A DNA stretch of 64,000 nt from the NCBI GenBank assembly GCA_011525785.1, contig WYBT01000030.1, positions 248,001 through 312,000 of the forward strand, written 5' to 3'. This document shows positions 37,309 to 46,251 of this stretch, one piece after another (positions within the stretch are counted from its first letter, which is position 1; each line of letters begins with the position of its first letter). The notes below the pieces were generated by a model. That model searched no databases. It had not been told where the DNA came from and was given only the letters and a program-made list of their open reading frames with translations. The position numbers were made by a program, and so were the translations under genes. The DNA is from Planctomycetaceae bacterium (GTDB taxonomy: Bacteria; Planctomycetota; UBA1135; GCA-002686595).

Positions 37309-37735
37309 GCTGCTGGCCGTGTTGCTCGCGCTCAGCGCGGGTTCGTGCATCGCACCGAGCGTGGTCTCGAGCTCCGGGCGCTCGGTCAGCGCGAGCGCGC
37401 CGAACGACTGGCGCCCGGCCGCCCCCGCCGATCTGGCCGGGCTGTTCGAGTCGGTAGCGGTGGAAGGATCGGACGCACAGGCCCTGGCGCGCGTGCTCTA
37501 TCACTTCACGCTCGACGCCGACGTCGACGCCGCGGGCGGCGTGTACACCGGCGCCGCGCTCGTGATCGGCGACGGAGCGCCGCAATTCCAGACCTTGGGC
37601 GGAGTCTGGCGCGTGCTCGCCGGTCGACTCGAACTCGACGGCGTCGACGCGGCGGGCGTCCAGGTCGCGGGCGAGTGGCTGCGGCTGGAGAGCGAGTCCG
37701 GCGCCATCGTGCTGCGCAAGGCGGCCCTGCTGTGA
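37298..37735 (+). CDS. Small putative lipoprotein
   Basis: A 145-residue protein with a signal peptide ending LSAGSC, an imperfect lipobox. The mature part is a small beta-rich domain (LARVLYHFTLDADVDAAGGVYTG, then WRVLAGRLELDGVDAAGVQVAGEWLRLE) that I do not recognise. The ATG overlaps the end of the YceI-domain gene by 11 nt, and the stop overlaps the GTG of the UbiG-like gene. Its place between a lipid-binding protein and a methyltransferase suggests a role in the same pathway, perhaps in transit of the product. Confidence 0.72.
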   Translation: MRSELLAVLLALSAGSCIAPSVVSSSGRSVSASAPNDWRPAAPADLAGLFESVAVEGSDAQALARVLYHFTLDADVDAAGGVYTGAALVIGDGAPQFQTLGGVWRVLAGRLELDGVDAAGVQVAGEWLRLESESGAIVLRKAALL

Positions 37736-38454
37736 GCGCCGCGCGCGTCGCTTCGCGGGGCAACGACCTCGAGCTCTACGAGCGCCACGCCGAGTCGTGG
37801 TGGGATGCGTCCTCGCCGGCGTTCCGTTCGCTCCACGCGGTCAACGCGCATCGACTGGCGGTGCTGTGCGCCTGGCTGGGCGAGTCCTGGACCGAGCGCG
37901 TCGTAGCGGACCTGGGATGCGGCGGCGGACTGCTGGCGCGACCGCTCGCGGCCGCAGGCGCGCGCGTCGTGGGCGTCGACGCGAGCGCGGCGAGCCTGGC
38001 GCAAGCGCGAAACCACGTCGCAGCGCTGTTCGTGCGCGCCGACATCCGCCGCACGCCGCTCGCTGCACGCAGCGCGGACGTCGTCCTGCTCGCGGACGTC
38101 CTCGAGCACGTTCCCGATCTCGCCGCCGTGTTGAGCGAGGCCGCGCGCATCGTGCGGCCGGGCGGGGCGGTGTTCGTCAACACGCTCAACCGCACCTGGC
38201 AGTCCCGACTGCTCGCGATCCACGTGGCCGAGGGCCTGGCGCTGGTTCCGCGCGGCACGCACGCGCACGAGCTGTTCATCCAGCCCGACGAACTCGCGCG
38301 CGAGGCTGCGCGCCACGGCCTCGTGATGGAGGCCCTGGCCGGTGAGTCCGTGGATGTGCCCTCAACCGTGCGTCGCTGGGCCATCACCCTGCGGGCGAGT
38401 TCGAACACTTCGGTCGGCTACAGCGCGCTGCTGCGCAAGGCGCGGGGCTCGTGA
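37732..38454 (+). CDS. UbiG-family SAM-dependent O-methyltransferase
   Basis: A 240-residue class I methyltransferase. The WWD at 23-25 followed by FRSLHAVNAHRL is the UbiG hallmark. SAM motif I is DLGCGGGLLA, motif II VDASAASLAQAR, then the LLADVLEHVPD segment and PGGAVFVNTLNRTWQS. UbiG methylates the two ring hydroxyls that flank the tail of ubiquinone precursors. As the next genes are an ICMT-like methyltransferase and a type III PKS, the substrate here is more likely a polyketide-derived phenol or quinone than ubiquinone. The GTG start overlaps the upstream stop, and its TGA overlaps the next start. Confidence 0.88.
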   Translation: MSAARVASRGNDLELYERHAESWWDASSPAFRSLHAVNAHRLAVLCAWLGESWTERVVADLGCGGGLLARPLAAAGARVVGVDASAASLAQARNHVAALFVRADIRRTPLAARSADVVLLADVLEHVPDLAAVLSEAARIVRPGGAVFVNTLNRTWQSRLLAIHVAEGLALVPRGTHAHELFIQPDELAREAARHGLVMEALAGESVDVPSTVRRWAITLRASSNTSVGYSALLRKARGS

Positions 38455-39191
38455 TGCGCGGGACACGCCACAGGCTCCTGGCCCTGGTCTACGGCGCGCT
38501 GAACCACGCGCTCTTCGCGTGCGCGATCGGCGCGATGATCGTGGGTCTGTACAGCGGCCTCACGCGCGGATGGGGACACTTGCGCGGACCGGCGGCGTGG
38601 TGCGCGAACCTCGCGTTGGTCTTGCAATTCCCGCTGCTGCACTCGTTCCTGCTCTCCAAGTCCGGCCGCGTCTGGCTCGCGCGCCTCGCGCCTTCGAGCG
38701 TCGCCGCGGACCTCTCGACGACCACCTTTGCGACGCTCGCGAGCCTCCAGGTGCTCGCGACCTTCGCGCTGTGGTCCCCGAGCGGCGTGCTGCTGTTCGA
38801 GGCGCGCGGGGCCTGGCTGACGCTCTCGCACGTTGCGTTCGCTGCTTCCTGGCTGCTGCTCGTCGTGGCGCTGCACAACGCCGGATTGGGACTGCAGACC
38901 GGCGCCATCGGCTGGTGGAGCGTGCTGCGCGGCCAGCGGCCGAAATTCGGCGACTTTCCGACGCACGGGCTGTTCCAACGCTGTCGCCAGCCGGTGTACC
39001 TGGCTTTCGCGCTGACGCTGTGGACCGGGCCGGTTCGCACACTGGACGGATTGGTTCTCGCGCTGGTCTGGACCAGCTACTGCGTTGTCGCGCCGCGCTT
39101 CAAGGAGGCGCGCTACCTCCAGCGCTACGGCGAGCGGTTCGCCCGCTACCGAGCGCAGACCCCCTACATCCTTCCCCGACTACGAGCATGA
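38451..39191 (+). CDS. Integral-membrane methyltransferase, ICMT/PEMT/MddA-like
   Basis: A 246-residue protein with five or six hydrophobic segments. The C-terminal block RQPVYLAFALTLW... VAPRFKEARYLQRYGERFARYRAQTPYILPR carries the conserved R-x-P-x-Y and E...YG..F..Y pattern of the isoprenylcysteine carboxyl methyltransferase / phospholipid methyltransferase superfamily. Genes of this type sit beside type III PKS genes in Streptomyces (srsB) and Bacillus (bpsB), where they methylate alkylresorcinols or alkylpyrones. Start is the GTG at 38451 overlapping the UbiG-like stop; an ATG at 38454 is equally possible. Its stop overlaps the PKS ATG. Confidence 0.85.
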   Translation: MMRGTRHRLLALVYGALNHALFACAIGAMIVGLYSGLTRGWGHLRGPAAWCANLALVLQFPLLHSFLLSKSGRVWLARLAPSSVAADLSTTTFATLASLQVLATFALWSPSGVLLFEARGAWLTLSHVAFAASWLLLVVALHNAGLGLQTGAIGWWSVLRGQRPKFGDFPTHGLFQRCRQPVYLAFALTLWTGPVRTLDGLVLALVWTSYCVVAPRFKEARYLQRYGERFARYRAQTPYILPRLRA

Positions 39192-40237
39192 AGATCGCCT
39201 CCGTCGCCAGCGCCTTTCCCGAGCGCGTCCACAACCAGCGCGAGGTGGTCGAACGACTCACGCGCATCTGGAGCGCGCACCCCAGCGTGGTCTCGCGCCT
39301 GCCGGCGCTGCTCGGCGCCTGCGGAGTCGAGACGCGGCGCTTCGTGCTGCCGCTCGAGGCCTACGAGACGCTCGAGACCTTCGGCCAGTTCAACGACGTG
39401 TGGATCGCGAACGCGCTGGAACTGGGCGAGCGCGCGGTGCGCACGGCCCTCTCCCGCGCCGGGCTCGAGCCGCGCGACGTCGACGCGATCGTGTTCACGA
39501 CCGTGACGGGCATCGCCTCGCCTTCGATCGATGCGCGCCTGTGCAATCGGCTCGGCTTCCGCAGCGACATCAAGCGCATGCCGCTGTTCGGACTGGGCTG
39601 CGTGGCCGGCGCCTCGGCGCTCTCTCGCGCGGCGGACTTCGCGCGCGGCGCGCCCGACTCGGTCGTGGTGGTTCTGTCGGTCGAGCTGTGCTCGCTCACC
39701 TGGCAGAAGCACGACACGTCGCTCGCCCACGTGATCTCGAGCGGCCTGTTCGGCGACGGCGCCGCCTGCGCCATCGTGGTGGGGGAGCGGCGCGCCGCGC
39801 GGGGCCCGCGCATCGTCGACACGCGCTCGGTGTTCTATCCCGACACCGAGGACGTGATGGGCTGGCGCATCTCCGAGCGCGGCTTCTCGATCGTGCTCTC
39901 GCCCGCGGTTCCCGCTGTCGCGCGCGAGCGCCTGGGTCCCGACGCCGACGTGTTCCTCGCGGAGCACTCGCTCTCGCGCGCCGACATCGACTTCTGGGTC
40001 TGTCACCCCGGCGGCCCCAAGGTGCTGGCCGCCGCGGGCGATTCGCTCGGGCTCGACCACGAGCAACTCGCGCTGGCCTGGGACAGCTTGCGCACCGTGG
40101 GCAACCTCTCGAGCGCGTCTGTGCTGCTGATCCTCGAGCGCACCTTGCTCGAGCGCCCGCCCGCGCCCGGCCAGCGCGGCCTGATGCTCGCCATGGGACC
40201 GGGCTTCTGCGCCGAGTACCTGCTGCTCGAGGGTTGA
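39188..40237 (+). CDS. Type III polyketide synthase (chalcone synthase family)
   Basis: A 349-residue homodimeric ketosynthase. The catalytic triad is visible: C138 in GLGCVAGASAL, H273 in WVCHPGGPKVL and N306 in VGNLSSASVL. DGAACAIVVG and LMLAMGPGFCAEYLLL are further family landmarks. The length is normal. The absence of plant-type features and the neighbours point to the bacterial alkylresorcinol/alkylpyrone group, which extends a long-chain acyl starter with malonyl-CoA. The ATG overlaps the stop of the membrane methyltransferase gene. With the UbiG-like gene, the FAD oxidoreductase and the exporter, it forms a probable phenolic-lipid or alkylquinone pathway. Confidence 0.93.
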   Translation: MKIASVASAFPERVHNQREVVERLTRIWSAHPSVVSRLPALLGACGVETRRFVLPLEAYETLETFGQFNDVWIANALELGERAVRTALSRAGLEPRDVDAIVFTTVTGIASPSIDARLCNRLGFRSDIKRMPLFGLGCVAGASALSRAADFARGAPDSVVVVLSVELCSLTWQKHDTSLAHVISSGLFGDGAACAIVVGERRAARGPRIVDTRSVFYPDTEDVMGWRISERGFSIVLSPAVPAVARERLGPDADVFLAEHSLSRADIDFWVCHPGGPKVLAAAGDSLGLDHEQLALAWDSLRTVGNLSSASVLLILERTLLERPPAPGQRGLMLAMGPGFCAEYLLLEG

Positions 40238-40249
40238 GCGCGAGCGTTC

Positions 40250-40299
40250 GCCAGCGGCGCTATTCGTCGTCGCCGCCAGCGGCGCTATTCGTCATCGCG
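40250..40299. repeat. 25-bp tandem duplication at the 3-prime end of the M50 gene
   Basis: Two copies of a 25-bp unit (40250-40274 and 40275-40299, one or two mismatches) lie end to end. The second copy contains the M50 protease stop codon (40285-40287) and its last codons; the first copy repeats that end, including an in-frame-looking CTA, just beyond the gene. Confidence 0.8.
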
Positions 40300-41247
40300 C
40301 GGCCGCAGCCGCCCCTGGAAGCGCTCGAGGCGCGCGATGTCCTCGGGGCTGAGCGGTCGGCGCGCGTCGGCGCGCGGATCCGAGAAGGGCGGGTCGAGCG
40401 GTCGGCGCGCACCGCTCGGGTCGGCGCTGGTGTCGTCCGCGGCGGGAGCGCGGGGCGCTTCACCGGAGTTCTCGCGGGTTGCTGTCGAACTCCCGTGCGC
40501 CGGGTCGAAAGCTCGCGCGCCGAACACCGCGAAGCGCGGGTCGCGCTGGGCGCGGCGCAGACGAACGCTGATCAGCTCGCGCGCGCCGGCCAGCCAGATG
40601 AACACGCCGAGCAGCGGGAACCACAGCGTCTGCTGCCACTCGAGGAACAGGCCGAGGATCCCCAGCGCGATCATGCCGAAGGCGAACAGCCGGCCGATGA
40701 ACACGGCCACCGAGGTCGCGTGCAGCCAGTCGAGGAACACGCCCAGGATGGCGCGCAGCACGCGCCCGCCGTCCATCGGGAAGGCCGGGAGCAGATTGAA
40801 GGCGCCCATGAGCAGGTTGGCGACCACGAAGCCCCAGGCGATTCCGACGGGCGACCAGCTCATTTCTTCGAGCGGCAGTCGGGCGTCGGCGAGCGCGAGG
40901 GCGAACAGCACGGCCGCTCCGAGCCCGGCCAGCGCGAAGTTCACCAGCGGACCGGCGATCGCGATCCAGAACTCGACCTTGGGGCGCTCGGGGATGTGGT
41001 CCATCCGCGCCATGCCGCCCAGCGGCCAGAGCGTGATGTCGAGCGTGCGAATGCCGAAGCGCCAGGCCATCAAGCTGTGCCCCAGTTCGTGGAGCAGCAC
41101 GATGCCCCACAGCACCAGGAAGCCGATCAGCGCCGCGAGCGGCTGGCTGTCGACGAGCAGCGGGATCAACAGCACCAGCACGAGCCACATCCAGTGGACG
41201 CGCACCGTGATGCCGAACAGGCGGCCGACGGGGAAGGATCCGAACAC
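40285..41247 (-). CDS. Site-2-protease-type M50 membrane metallopeptidase
   Basis: A 320-residue intramembrane zinc protease. The HELGH motif is at 53-57 in WGIVLLHELGHSL. The second metal ligand is in NLLPAFPMDGGRVLRA. Six hydrophobic segments fill residues 20-235, and the rest is a polar tail rich in Arg/Pro/Asp with no CBS domain. The GTG at 41247 is preferred to a GTG 63 nt upstream, because the upstream one abuts the -10 hexamer of the likely promoter and the family normally begins just before the GRLFGI..RVHW block. The substrate is unknown. Confidence 0.9.
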   Translation of the reverse strand: MFGSFPVGRLFGITVRVHWMWLVLVLLIPLLVDSQPLAALIGFLVLWGIVLLHELGHSLMAWRFGIRTLDITLWPLGGMARMDHIPERPKVEFWIAIAGPLVNFALAGLGAAVLFALALADARLPLEEMSWSPVGIAWGFVVANLLMGAFNLLPAFPMDGGRVLRAILGVFLDWLHATSVAVFIGRLFAFGMIALGILGLFLEWQQTLWFPLLGVFIWLAGARELISVRLRRAQRDPRFAVFGARAFDPAHGSSTATRENSGEAPRAPAADDTSADPSGARRPLDPPFSDPRADARRPLSPEDIARLERFQGRLRPRDDE

Positions 41248-41310
41248 TGGGGCGGTCGTGGGAGGGGCGGTGGGGCGGTGGCGCCGGGCGCGCGGGCCCT
41301 TTCGCAGCAC

Positions 41311-41339
41311 AAGCTAGGCCGCGCCCCGACTGCGCACAA
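41311..41339 (-). promoter_or_regulatory. Sigma-70-type promoter for the M50 protease gene
   Basis: On the minus strand: TTGTGC, 17-nt spacer, TAGCTT. The TTGTGn form repeats the -35 seen before the zinc-ribbon gene. Transcription would begin just inside the upstream GTG, which supports the downstream start at 41247. Confidence 0.5.
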
Positions 41340-41566
41340 CTTCGGGCCGCGCAAGTTCGCCGGCCTGAGCAGGAGCCTGTTCAAGCGCCAGAGCAAGGGC
41401 CCGAGCGCTCGACCGAGCGCCGCCCCGCGCGCGCCTTCACTGGCGCCGGTTCGCGCTCCTTGCGCGTGCATCGCGACCCGCGCTTGATTCGCTCGCGCTC
41501 GGAACTCGCACGGGCCCGCGCAGCGACTACCCTGGCCAGCGGGCGGCCTGCTCGCCGCTGCGTAGC

Positions 41567-43684
41567 TTGTCGCGCTTCCAAGTCGACGGAGTCGAGCGCC
41601 GAACGGTGCGCGTCGACGTGTCCGCGCTGCGCACCGGGGCCGGTGACGCGGTGCAGCGCGAGCGTTTCGAGGCCGAGGACGAGCGCGCCGCACGCTTCGC
41701 TGCGGCCGGCGGCGGGGCCCTGGGCGTGGCCTGGATGCTGGCGTCGGCGCGAGCGCGCCCGGCTCACTCGCCGCTGCTCGTCTCGGTGGGCGAGTGCGTC
41801 AAGCGCGGCCTGCCCACTGCGGCGCGCGCGTCGCTCGCCGCGCGCGGCGCGCTGACCGGCCTGTTCGCGGAGGGCCTGGTCGGCGGCGACTTCGCGCGGC
41901 GGCTGGCGAGCGTGGCCGACCTGCTCGTGCTCGACGGCGGCGCCGCGTCAGCGTCTGAGTCGCGCGGCGAAGTGCTGGTGCTCGAACACGACGGCAGCGC
42001 GCGGCTGGAGCGCGATGCGCGCTGGCGCTCGCTCGCACCCGGCGCGTTGCAGGCCGAGTTGCGAGCGTGCTTGGGCGAGTGCGCGGTGCTCGCGGTCGGA
42101 CCGGCGGCGCTGCGCGGCGTGCGTTGGGCGAACCTCGCTGCGAGCGGCGAGCGGCCGCACTTCGTCGGGCGCGGCGGCCTGGGCGCGGTGCTCGGACGAA
42201 TGGGGTTGTCCGCGGTGTGCGTGCGCGCGCCGGCAGTCGCGAGCCGCCCGAACGCGTCGCTCGTGCAGGCCCTGCAGTCCTCGCCGCGGCTGGCGGCGCG
42301 CGCCGCGGGCGGCACGTTCGAGCAGTTCGAGGCCCTGGCGGCGAGCGGCGAGCTGCGCGAACGCGATTTCTCCGCGCCGCTGGTGCCCGGCAGTGTTCAG
42401 GCGCTCGGCGCCGAGCTCGAACAGGCGCGCTCGGACTCCCACGGCTGCCACGGTTGCCCCACGCCCTGCGGCTGGGTGTTCCGCACGGCTTCGGGCCAGT
42501 CGCAGGCGGCGCGCTTCGGCGCGAGCTACGCGCTGGGACTCAACCTGGGCTTGCCGAGCTTCGACGACGCGCTCGAGCTGCTCGCGCGCTGCGATGCGCT
42601 CGGTCTGGACGCCAAGGAAGCCGGCGCCGGCCTTTCCTTGCTCGCTCACGCGGCGGAACGCGGACTTGTGCGCTCCGCGCCGCACTTCGGCGATCGGGCC
42701 GGTTTCCTCCGCGCGCTCGAAGCGTGCGTTCGCGGCGACGACGAGCTCGCACGCGCCTTCGCACGCGGGCCCGCGGAGCTGGCGCGAGCGCTCGGGCTGG
42801 AGGATCTGCACCGCTCGGCCAAGGGCGCTTCGGTACGCCCCGACGACAACTTCGCGAGCCTGCTGGGCCAGTGCGTCTCTTCGCGCGGCGGCGATTCGAT
42901 GCGCACCTTCGCGTTCCAGTCCTTCGACGCGACGCAGTTGCGCGAGTGGTGCGCGCGCGGCGGCTTCGAACTCGCTCCGGAGGCCTTCGATCCCCGCGAT
43001 CCGCGCGGCAAGGGGCTGCTGGTCGCCTGGCACGAGGACTGGAGCAACGCGCTCGACGCGCTGGGCTTCTGCTCGTTCTCGGCCGCTGCGCTGCTGTGCG
43101 ATGGCGTGCTCGAGTTCGCCGAGCTCGAGCGGCTGGTGGCGCCGGAGCTGGTCGCGCGCGACGGCGAGGGGGCGTTGCTACGACTGGGTGCGGAACTCTC
43201 CCTGGCGCAGCGCGAATTGAACGCGAGCTGGGGCGCGAGCGCGAGCGACGAACGGCCCGCTTGGGCGCAGGAGCGCCTGGATCAGCCCGGCATGCTCCCG
43301 CAGTACCTGGCCGTGCGCAGCGCGCAACTGGCGGGGCGTTGGGACTGGCGCGGGGCGAGCACGCTCGCGCACGGCGCTGCGAGTTCGGGCGCGACAAGTT
43401 CGCCGAAGCCGAGCGGCGCGACGCGCGGGCGCGTTCGGCTGCGCTGCGTCGGCGCGGTCGCTGCGGCGCTGGGCCGCGAGCTGGAGTTCGAGCTCGAGCT
43501 GCCCTGCGCGGTGTTCGAGCTGCTCGAGCGGCTCGCGCAACACTTTCCGTCTGGCGCGCCAGCCTTGCTCGCGAACGGCCGGCCGATCGTCAACGTCTTC
43601 CGCGCCGGGCGCTTGCTCGCTGCGAACGCTCCGGTCCAGGACTCCGACGCGCTCGACCTGGTCGCGGTCGTGAGCGGCGGTTAG
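41567..43684 (+). CDS. Aldehyde:ferredoxin oxidoreductase-like protein fused to a MoaD/ThiS-like domain
   Basis: A 705-residue protein in two parts. Residues about 1-610 follow the tungsten-pterin AOR family. The GRGGLGAVLGRMGLSAVCVR block matches the family GRGGLGAVMGSKNLKAI. The [4Fe-4S] ligands are C294, C297 and C301 in CHGCPTPC, with C502 as the fourth. The two pterin-binding DxxGL[DC] motifs appear as DALGLD (343-348) and DALGFC (497-502). Residues about 620-705 look like a MoaD/ThiS ubiquitin-like domain (LLANGRPIVNVF, then SDALDLVAVVSGG) ending in Gly-Gly. The start is a TTG; a GTG at 41606 is an alternative. The N-terminal third is more divergent than usual. The substrate is unknown. 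Confidence 0.82.
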   Translation: MSRFQVDGVERRTVRVDVSALRTGAGDAVQRERFEAEDERAARFAAAGGGALGVAWMLASARARPAHSPLLVSVGECVKRGLPTAARASLAARGALTGLFAEGLVGGDFARRLASVADLLVLDGGAASASESRGEVLVLEHDGSARLERDARWRSLAPGALQAELRACLGECAVLAVGPAALRGVRWANLAASGERPHFVGRGGLGAVLGRMGLSAVCVRAPAVASRPNASLVQALQSSPRLAARAAGGTFEQFEALAASGELRERDFSAPLVPGSVQALGAELEQARSDSHGCHGCPTPCGWVFRTASGQSQAARFGASYALGLNLGLPSFDDALELLARCDALGLDAKEAGAGLSLLAHAAERGLVRSAPHFGDRAGFLRALEACVRGDDELARAFARGPAELARALGLEDLHRSAKGASVRPDDNFASLLGQCVSSRGGDSMRTFAFQSFDATQLREWCARGGFELAPEAFDPRDPRGKGLLVAWHEDWSNALDALGFCSFSAAALLCDGVLEFAELERLVAPELVARDGEGALLRLGAELSLAQRELNASWGASASDERPAWAQERLDQPGMLPQYLAVRSAQLAGRWDWRGASTLAHGAASSGATSSPKPSGATRGRVRLRCVGAVAAALGRELEFELELPCAVFELLERLAQHFPSGAPALLANGRPIVNVFRAGRLLAANAPVQDSDALDLVAVVSGG

Positions 43685-43740
43685 CGCCTTCCGCTTGCCT
43701 TCGGATGCGCGTCTGGCCGATGAAGCGCGGCGCTTCGAGA

Positions 43741-43770
43741 TTGCGCGCCAGCCCCGGCGAGCGCTAGAAC
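43741..43770 (+). promoter_or_regulatory. Promoter-like element for the GT9 gene
   Basis: TTGCGC (43741-43746), 18-nt spacer, TAGAAC (43765-43770). The GTG start at 43782 follows 11 nt after the -10 with no Shine-Dalgarno sequence. Confidence 0.4.
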
Positions 43771-43781
43771 CCACCGCAACC

Positions 43782-44825
43782 GTGTTCGAAGTCCTGATCG
43801 TCAAGACCGGCGCCCTGGGCGACGTCGTGCGCACGACGGCGCTGCTGCCCGGGCTCCACCGCCGCCATGCCGACGCGCGCGTGAGCTGGCTCACGGCCCC
43901 CGGGGCGGTCGACCTCGTGCGCCTGCACCCGCAGGTCGCCGCGGTGATCCCGTTCGGCGCCGCGGGCGAGCACGCGCGCCTCGCAGAGCGGCGCTGGGAC
44001 TGGGTCATCTCGCTCGACGACGAGCAGGCGCTGTGCGAGCTCGCTTCGAGCCTGCAGTGCGCGAAACTCTCGGGCGCGCACCTCGACGAGCGCGGCGCGC
44101 GCGTCTACACGCGCGACGTGGCGCCGTGGTTCGACATGGGGCTCTTGTCGGTGCTCGGCAAGGTGCGCGCCGACGAGCTCAAGCTGCAGAACACCCGCAG
44201 CCATCCCGAGATCCTGTGCTCGATGCTGGGGCTGGAGTTCGGCAAGCCGCGCCTGGAGTTCGAGCCGCGCCACGCGGAATTCGCGCAGCACTTCGCGCAG
44301 CGCACGCAGCTGCACGCCCGCGGGCCAGTGATCGGCGTCAACACCGGCGCGGGCGGACGCTGGCGCTCGAAGATGCTCTCGGTCGAGCGCACCGTCGAAC
44401 TGGTCGAGCGCCTCAACTCCGCGCTGGAAGGCGCGGTCACGTTCGTTCTGTTCGGCGGCGCCGACGAGCGCGAGCGCAACGCGCGCATCGCGGGCGTGCT
44501 CGCGGGCCGCGTGCGCCTGGTCGACGCGGGCGTGGACAACGCGCTGCTCGAGTACGCGGCGCTGGTCGATCTGTGCGACCTGATGATCACCAGCGACAGC
44601 CTCGGGCTGCACGTGGCCCTGGCGCGCAACGTGCGCACGGTGGTGTTCTTCGCGCCCACCTCGGCCGCCGAAATCGAGCTCTACGGCCTGGGCGAGAAGG
44701 TCGTCAGCACCGCGCCGGACTACTGCTCGTACAAGCCCGACGCGGACACCTCTTCGCTGACGCCCGAGCGCATCGCGCAGGCCGCGCTGCGACAGCTCCC
44801 GGCGCGCACCGGTTCGCGAACCTGA
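43782..44825 (+). CDS. Glycosyltransferase family 9 (heptosyltransferase-like)
   Basis: A 347-residue GT-B-fold protein. The N-terminus FEVLIVKTGALGDVVRTTALLPGL is the diagnostic GT9 opening. VIGVNTGAGGRWRSKML, FVLFGGADERERN and the donor-binding DLMITSDSLGLHVALA segment follow. Family members add heptose or similar sugars to lipopolysaccharide or other envelope glycans. The GTG at 43782 puts the first beta strand at the N-terminus and sits just after a TAGAAC hexamer. A DYCSYKPDAD segment near the end differs from the usual CSPC motif. Confidence 0.88.
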   Translation: MFEVLIVKTGALGDVVRTTALLPGLHRRHADARVSWLTAPGAVDLVRLHPQVAAVIPFGAAGEHARLAERRWDWVISLDDEQALCELASSLQCAKLSGAHLDERGARVYTRDVAPWFDMGLLSVLGKVRADELKLQNTRSHPEILCSMLGLEFGKPRLEFEPRHAEFAQHFAQRTQLHARGPVIGVNTGAGGRWRSKMLSVERTVELVERLNSALEGAVTFVLFGGADERERNARIAGVLAGRVRLVDAGVDNALLEYAALVDLCDLMITSDSLGLHVALARNVRTVVFFAPTSAAEIELYGLGEKVVSTAPDYCSYKPDADTSSLTPERIAQAALRQLPARTGSRT

Positions 44826-44835
44826 TCGAAGCGCG

Positions 44836-46251
44836 TCAGCGCCCGCCGAGCCACTCGCGCTCGAGTTCAGCGGCGCGCGCGTCGAAACCGGCGGCGGGCT
44901 CGCGCTCGTGGCGCGTGCGGTACAGATCGCGCAGCGCGCTCGCGGCTTCGCGGGCGAGGTCGGGAAGTCGGCCCGGCGTCTTGCGCAGGCTCGCGAGCAA
45001 CTCGACCAGCAGCGCCTGCGCCTCCTCTTCCTGGCGCAACAAGATCAGTGTGAGAGCGAGGCCGGTCTGCGAGTACAGGCTCAAATCGTGCTCGCGCCCC
45101 AGCAGTTCGATGCGCCCGGCGTACGCCTGGCGGTAGAGCCCGAGCGCCTCCTCGGGTCGACCGCTGCGCCGCAGGCAGCCGCCGAGGTTGTGCTGCGCCT
45201 CGAAGGTCTCGGGCGCGCGCTCGCCGTTGAGTGTGAGGCGCAGCGCCAGCAGTTCGCGGAGCACGGGCTCGGCGCGCGCGAAGTCGCTCTTGCTGCGCAG
45301 CAACGCGCCGAGGTTGCCCAGCACCGTCGCCAGCTCCGGCGTGCCCCCGCCGGCGCTCTCGCGCTGGCCTTGCGCGAGTTCGGTCCACAGCTCTTGCGCT
45401 TCGTCGAGCCGCCCCAATTCGAACCACAGCGTCGCCAGCAGGTTCCCGGCCAGCGCGCTGTCGCGGTGTGCGCTGCCGACCTCTCGCACGAGTGCTTCGT
45501 AGCTCGCGCGGGCCAGCGGCTCGGCCTCGGCGCGGCGCCCCAGCGTGCGCAGCGAGGTCGCGAGGTGGTGCTGGACTTGGCGCACGTACGCGTGTTCTTC
45601 GCCGTGCGTCGCGGCGAGACCGGCGAGCGCGCTGCGGAACAAGGGCTCGGCCTCCGCGTGCCGGCCCGCGCGCGAGTGCACCAGACCCAAGGTGTCGGCG
45701 AAGGTGGCCGTGAGCGGATGCGCGTCGCCGAGCTCCGAGCGCGAGGTTTCGAAGCCCTCGCGCGCGAGCTCGAGCGCTTCGTCGAGTTTGCCGAGCGAGC
45801 GCACGAGCAGCGCGGTGGTGTTCCACATCGTCAGCGTGCTCAGCGAGCGGTCGCCCTCGTTCGCGCGCGCGAACTGCAGCGCTTCGCGAAGCAAGGGCTC
45901 GGCCTCGTTCAGCCGTCCGCGGCGCTGCAGCAGCTCGCCCAGGTTGTACTTGGTCGAGTTGGTGGACGAGTCCTGTTCGCCGCGCAGCTCGCGCTGGCGC
46001 GCGAGGGCCGCGCGCAGCAACGCCTCGGCCTCGTCGAGTTCGCCGCGTGCGCCGACCAGCAGCGCGAGGTTCGACTGCAGCGTGGGCAGGACCACGTGTT
46101 CGCCGTCAGTCAGCTGCTCGATCCCGGCGATCGCCTCGCGCAGCAGCGGCTCGGCCTCGGCGTACCGCTCCAGGCCGCGCAAGTGCAGCGCGAGGTTCGC
46201 CAGCGCGGCGAGCGTGTCGCGGTGTTCCGCGCCGAGGGCTTCGCGCTTGGC
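44836..46251 (-). pseudogene. TPR-repeat C-terminal part of a Ser/Thr kinase gene, separated by an in-frame TAG
   Basis: About 470 codons in the same frame as the kinase upstream. They read as a run of kinesin-light-chain-type TPRs, with repeated L..LA.LL...G.LDEAE.L.R.AL and periodic A-E-P-L-[LF]-R units. The first codons after the TAG (AKREALGAEHRDTLAALANL) are a normal TPR, so the repeat array clearly continued from the kinase. No good start codon exists here; the first possible one is a TTG at 46182. I therefore treat this as the disconnected end of one original gene of about 1,092 codons, unless the TAG is an assembly error or is read through. Confidence 0.75.
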
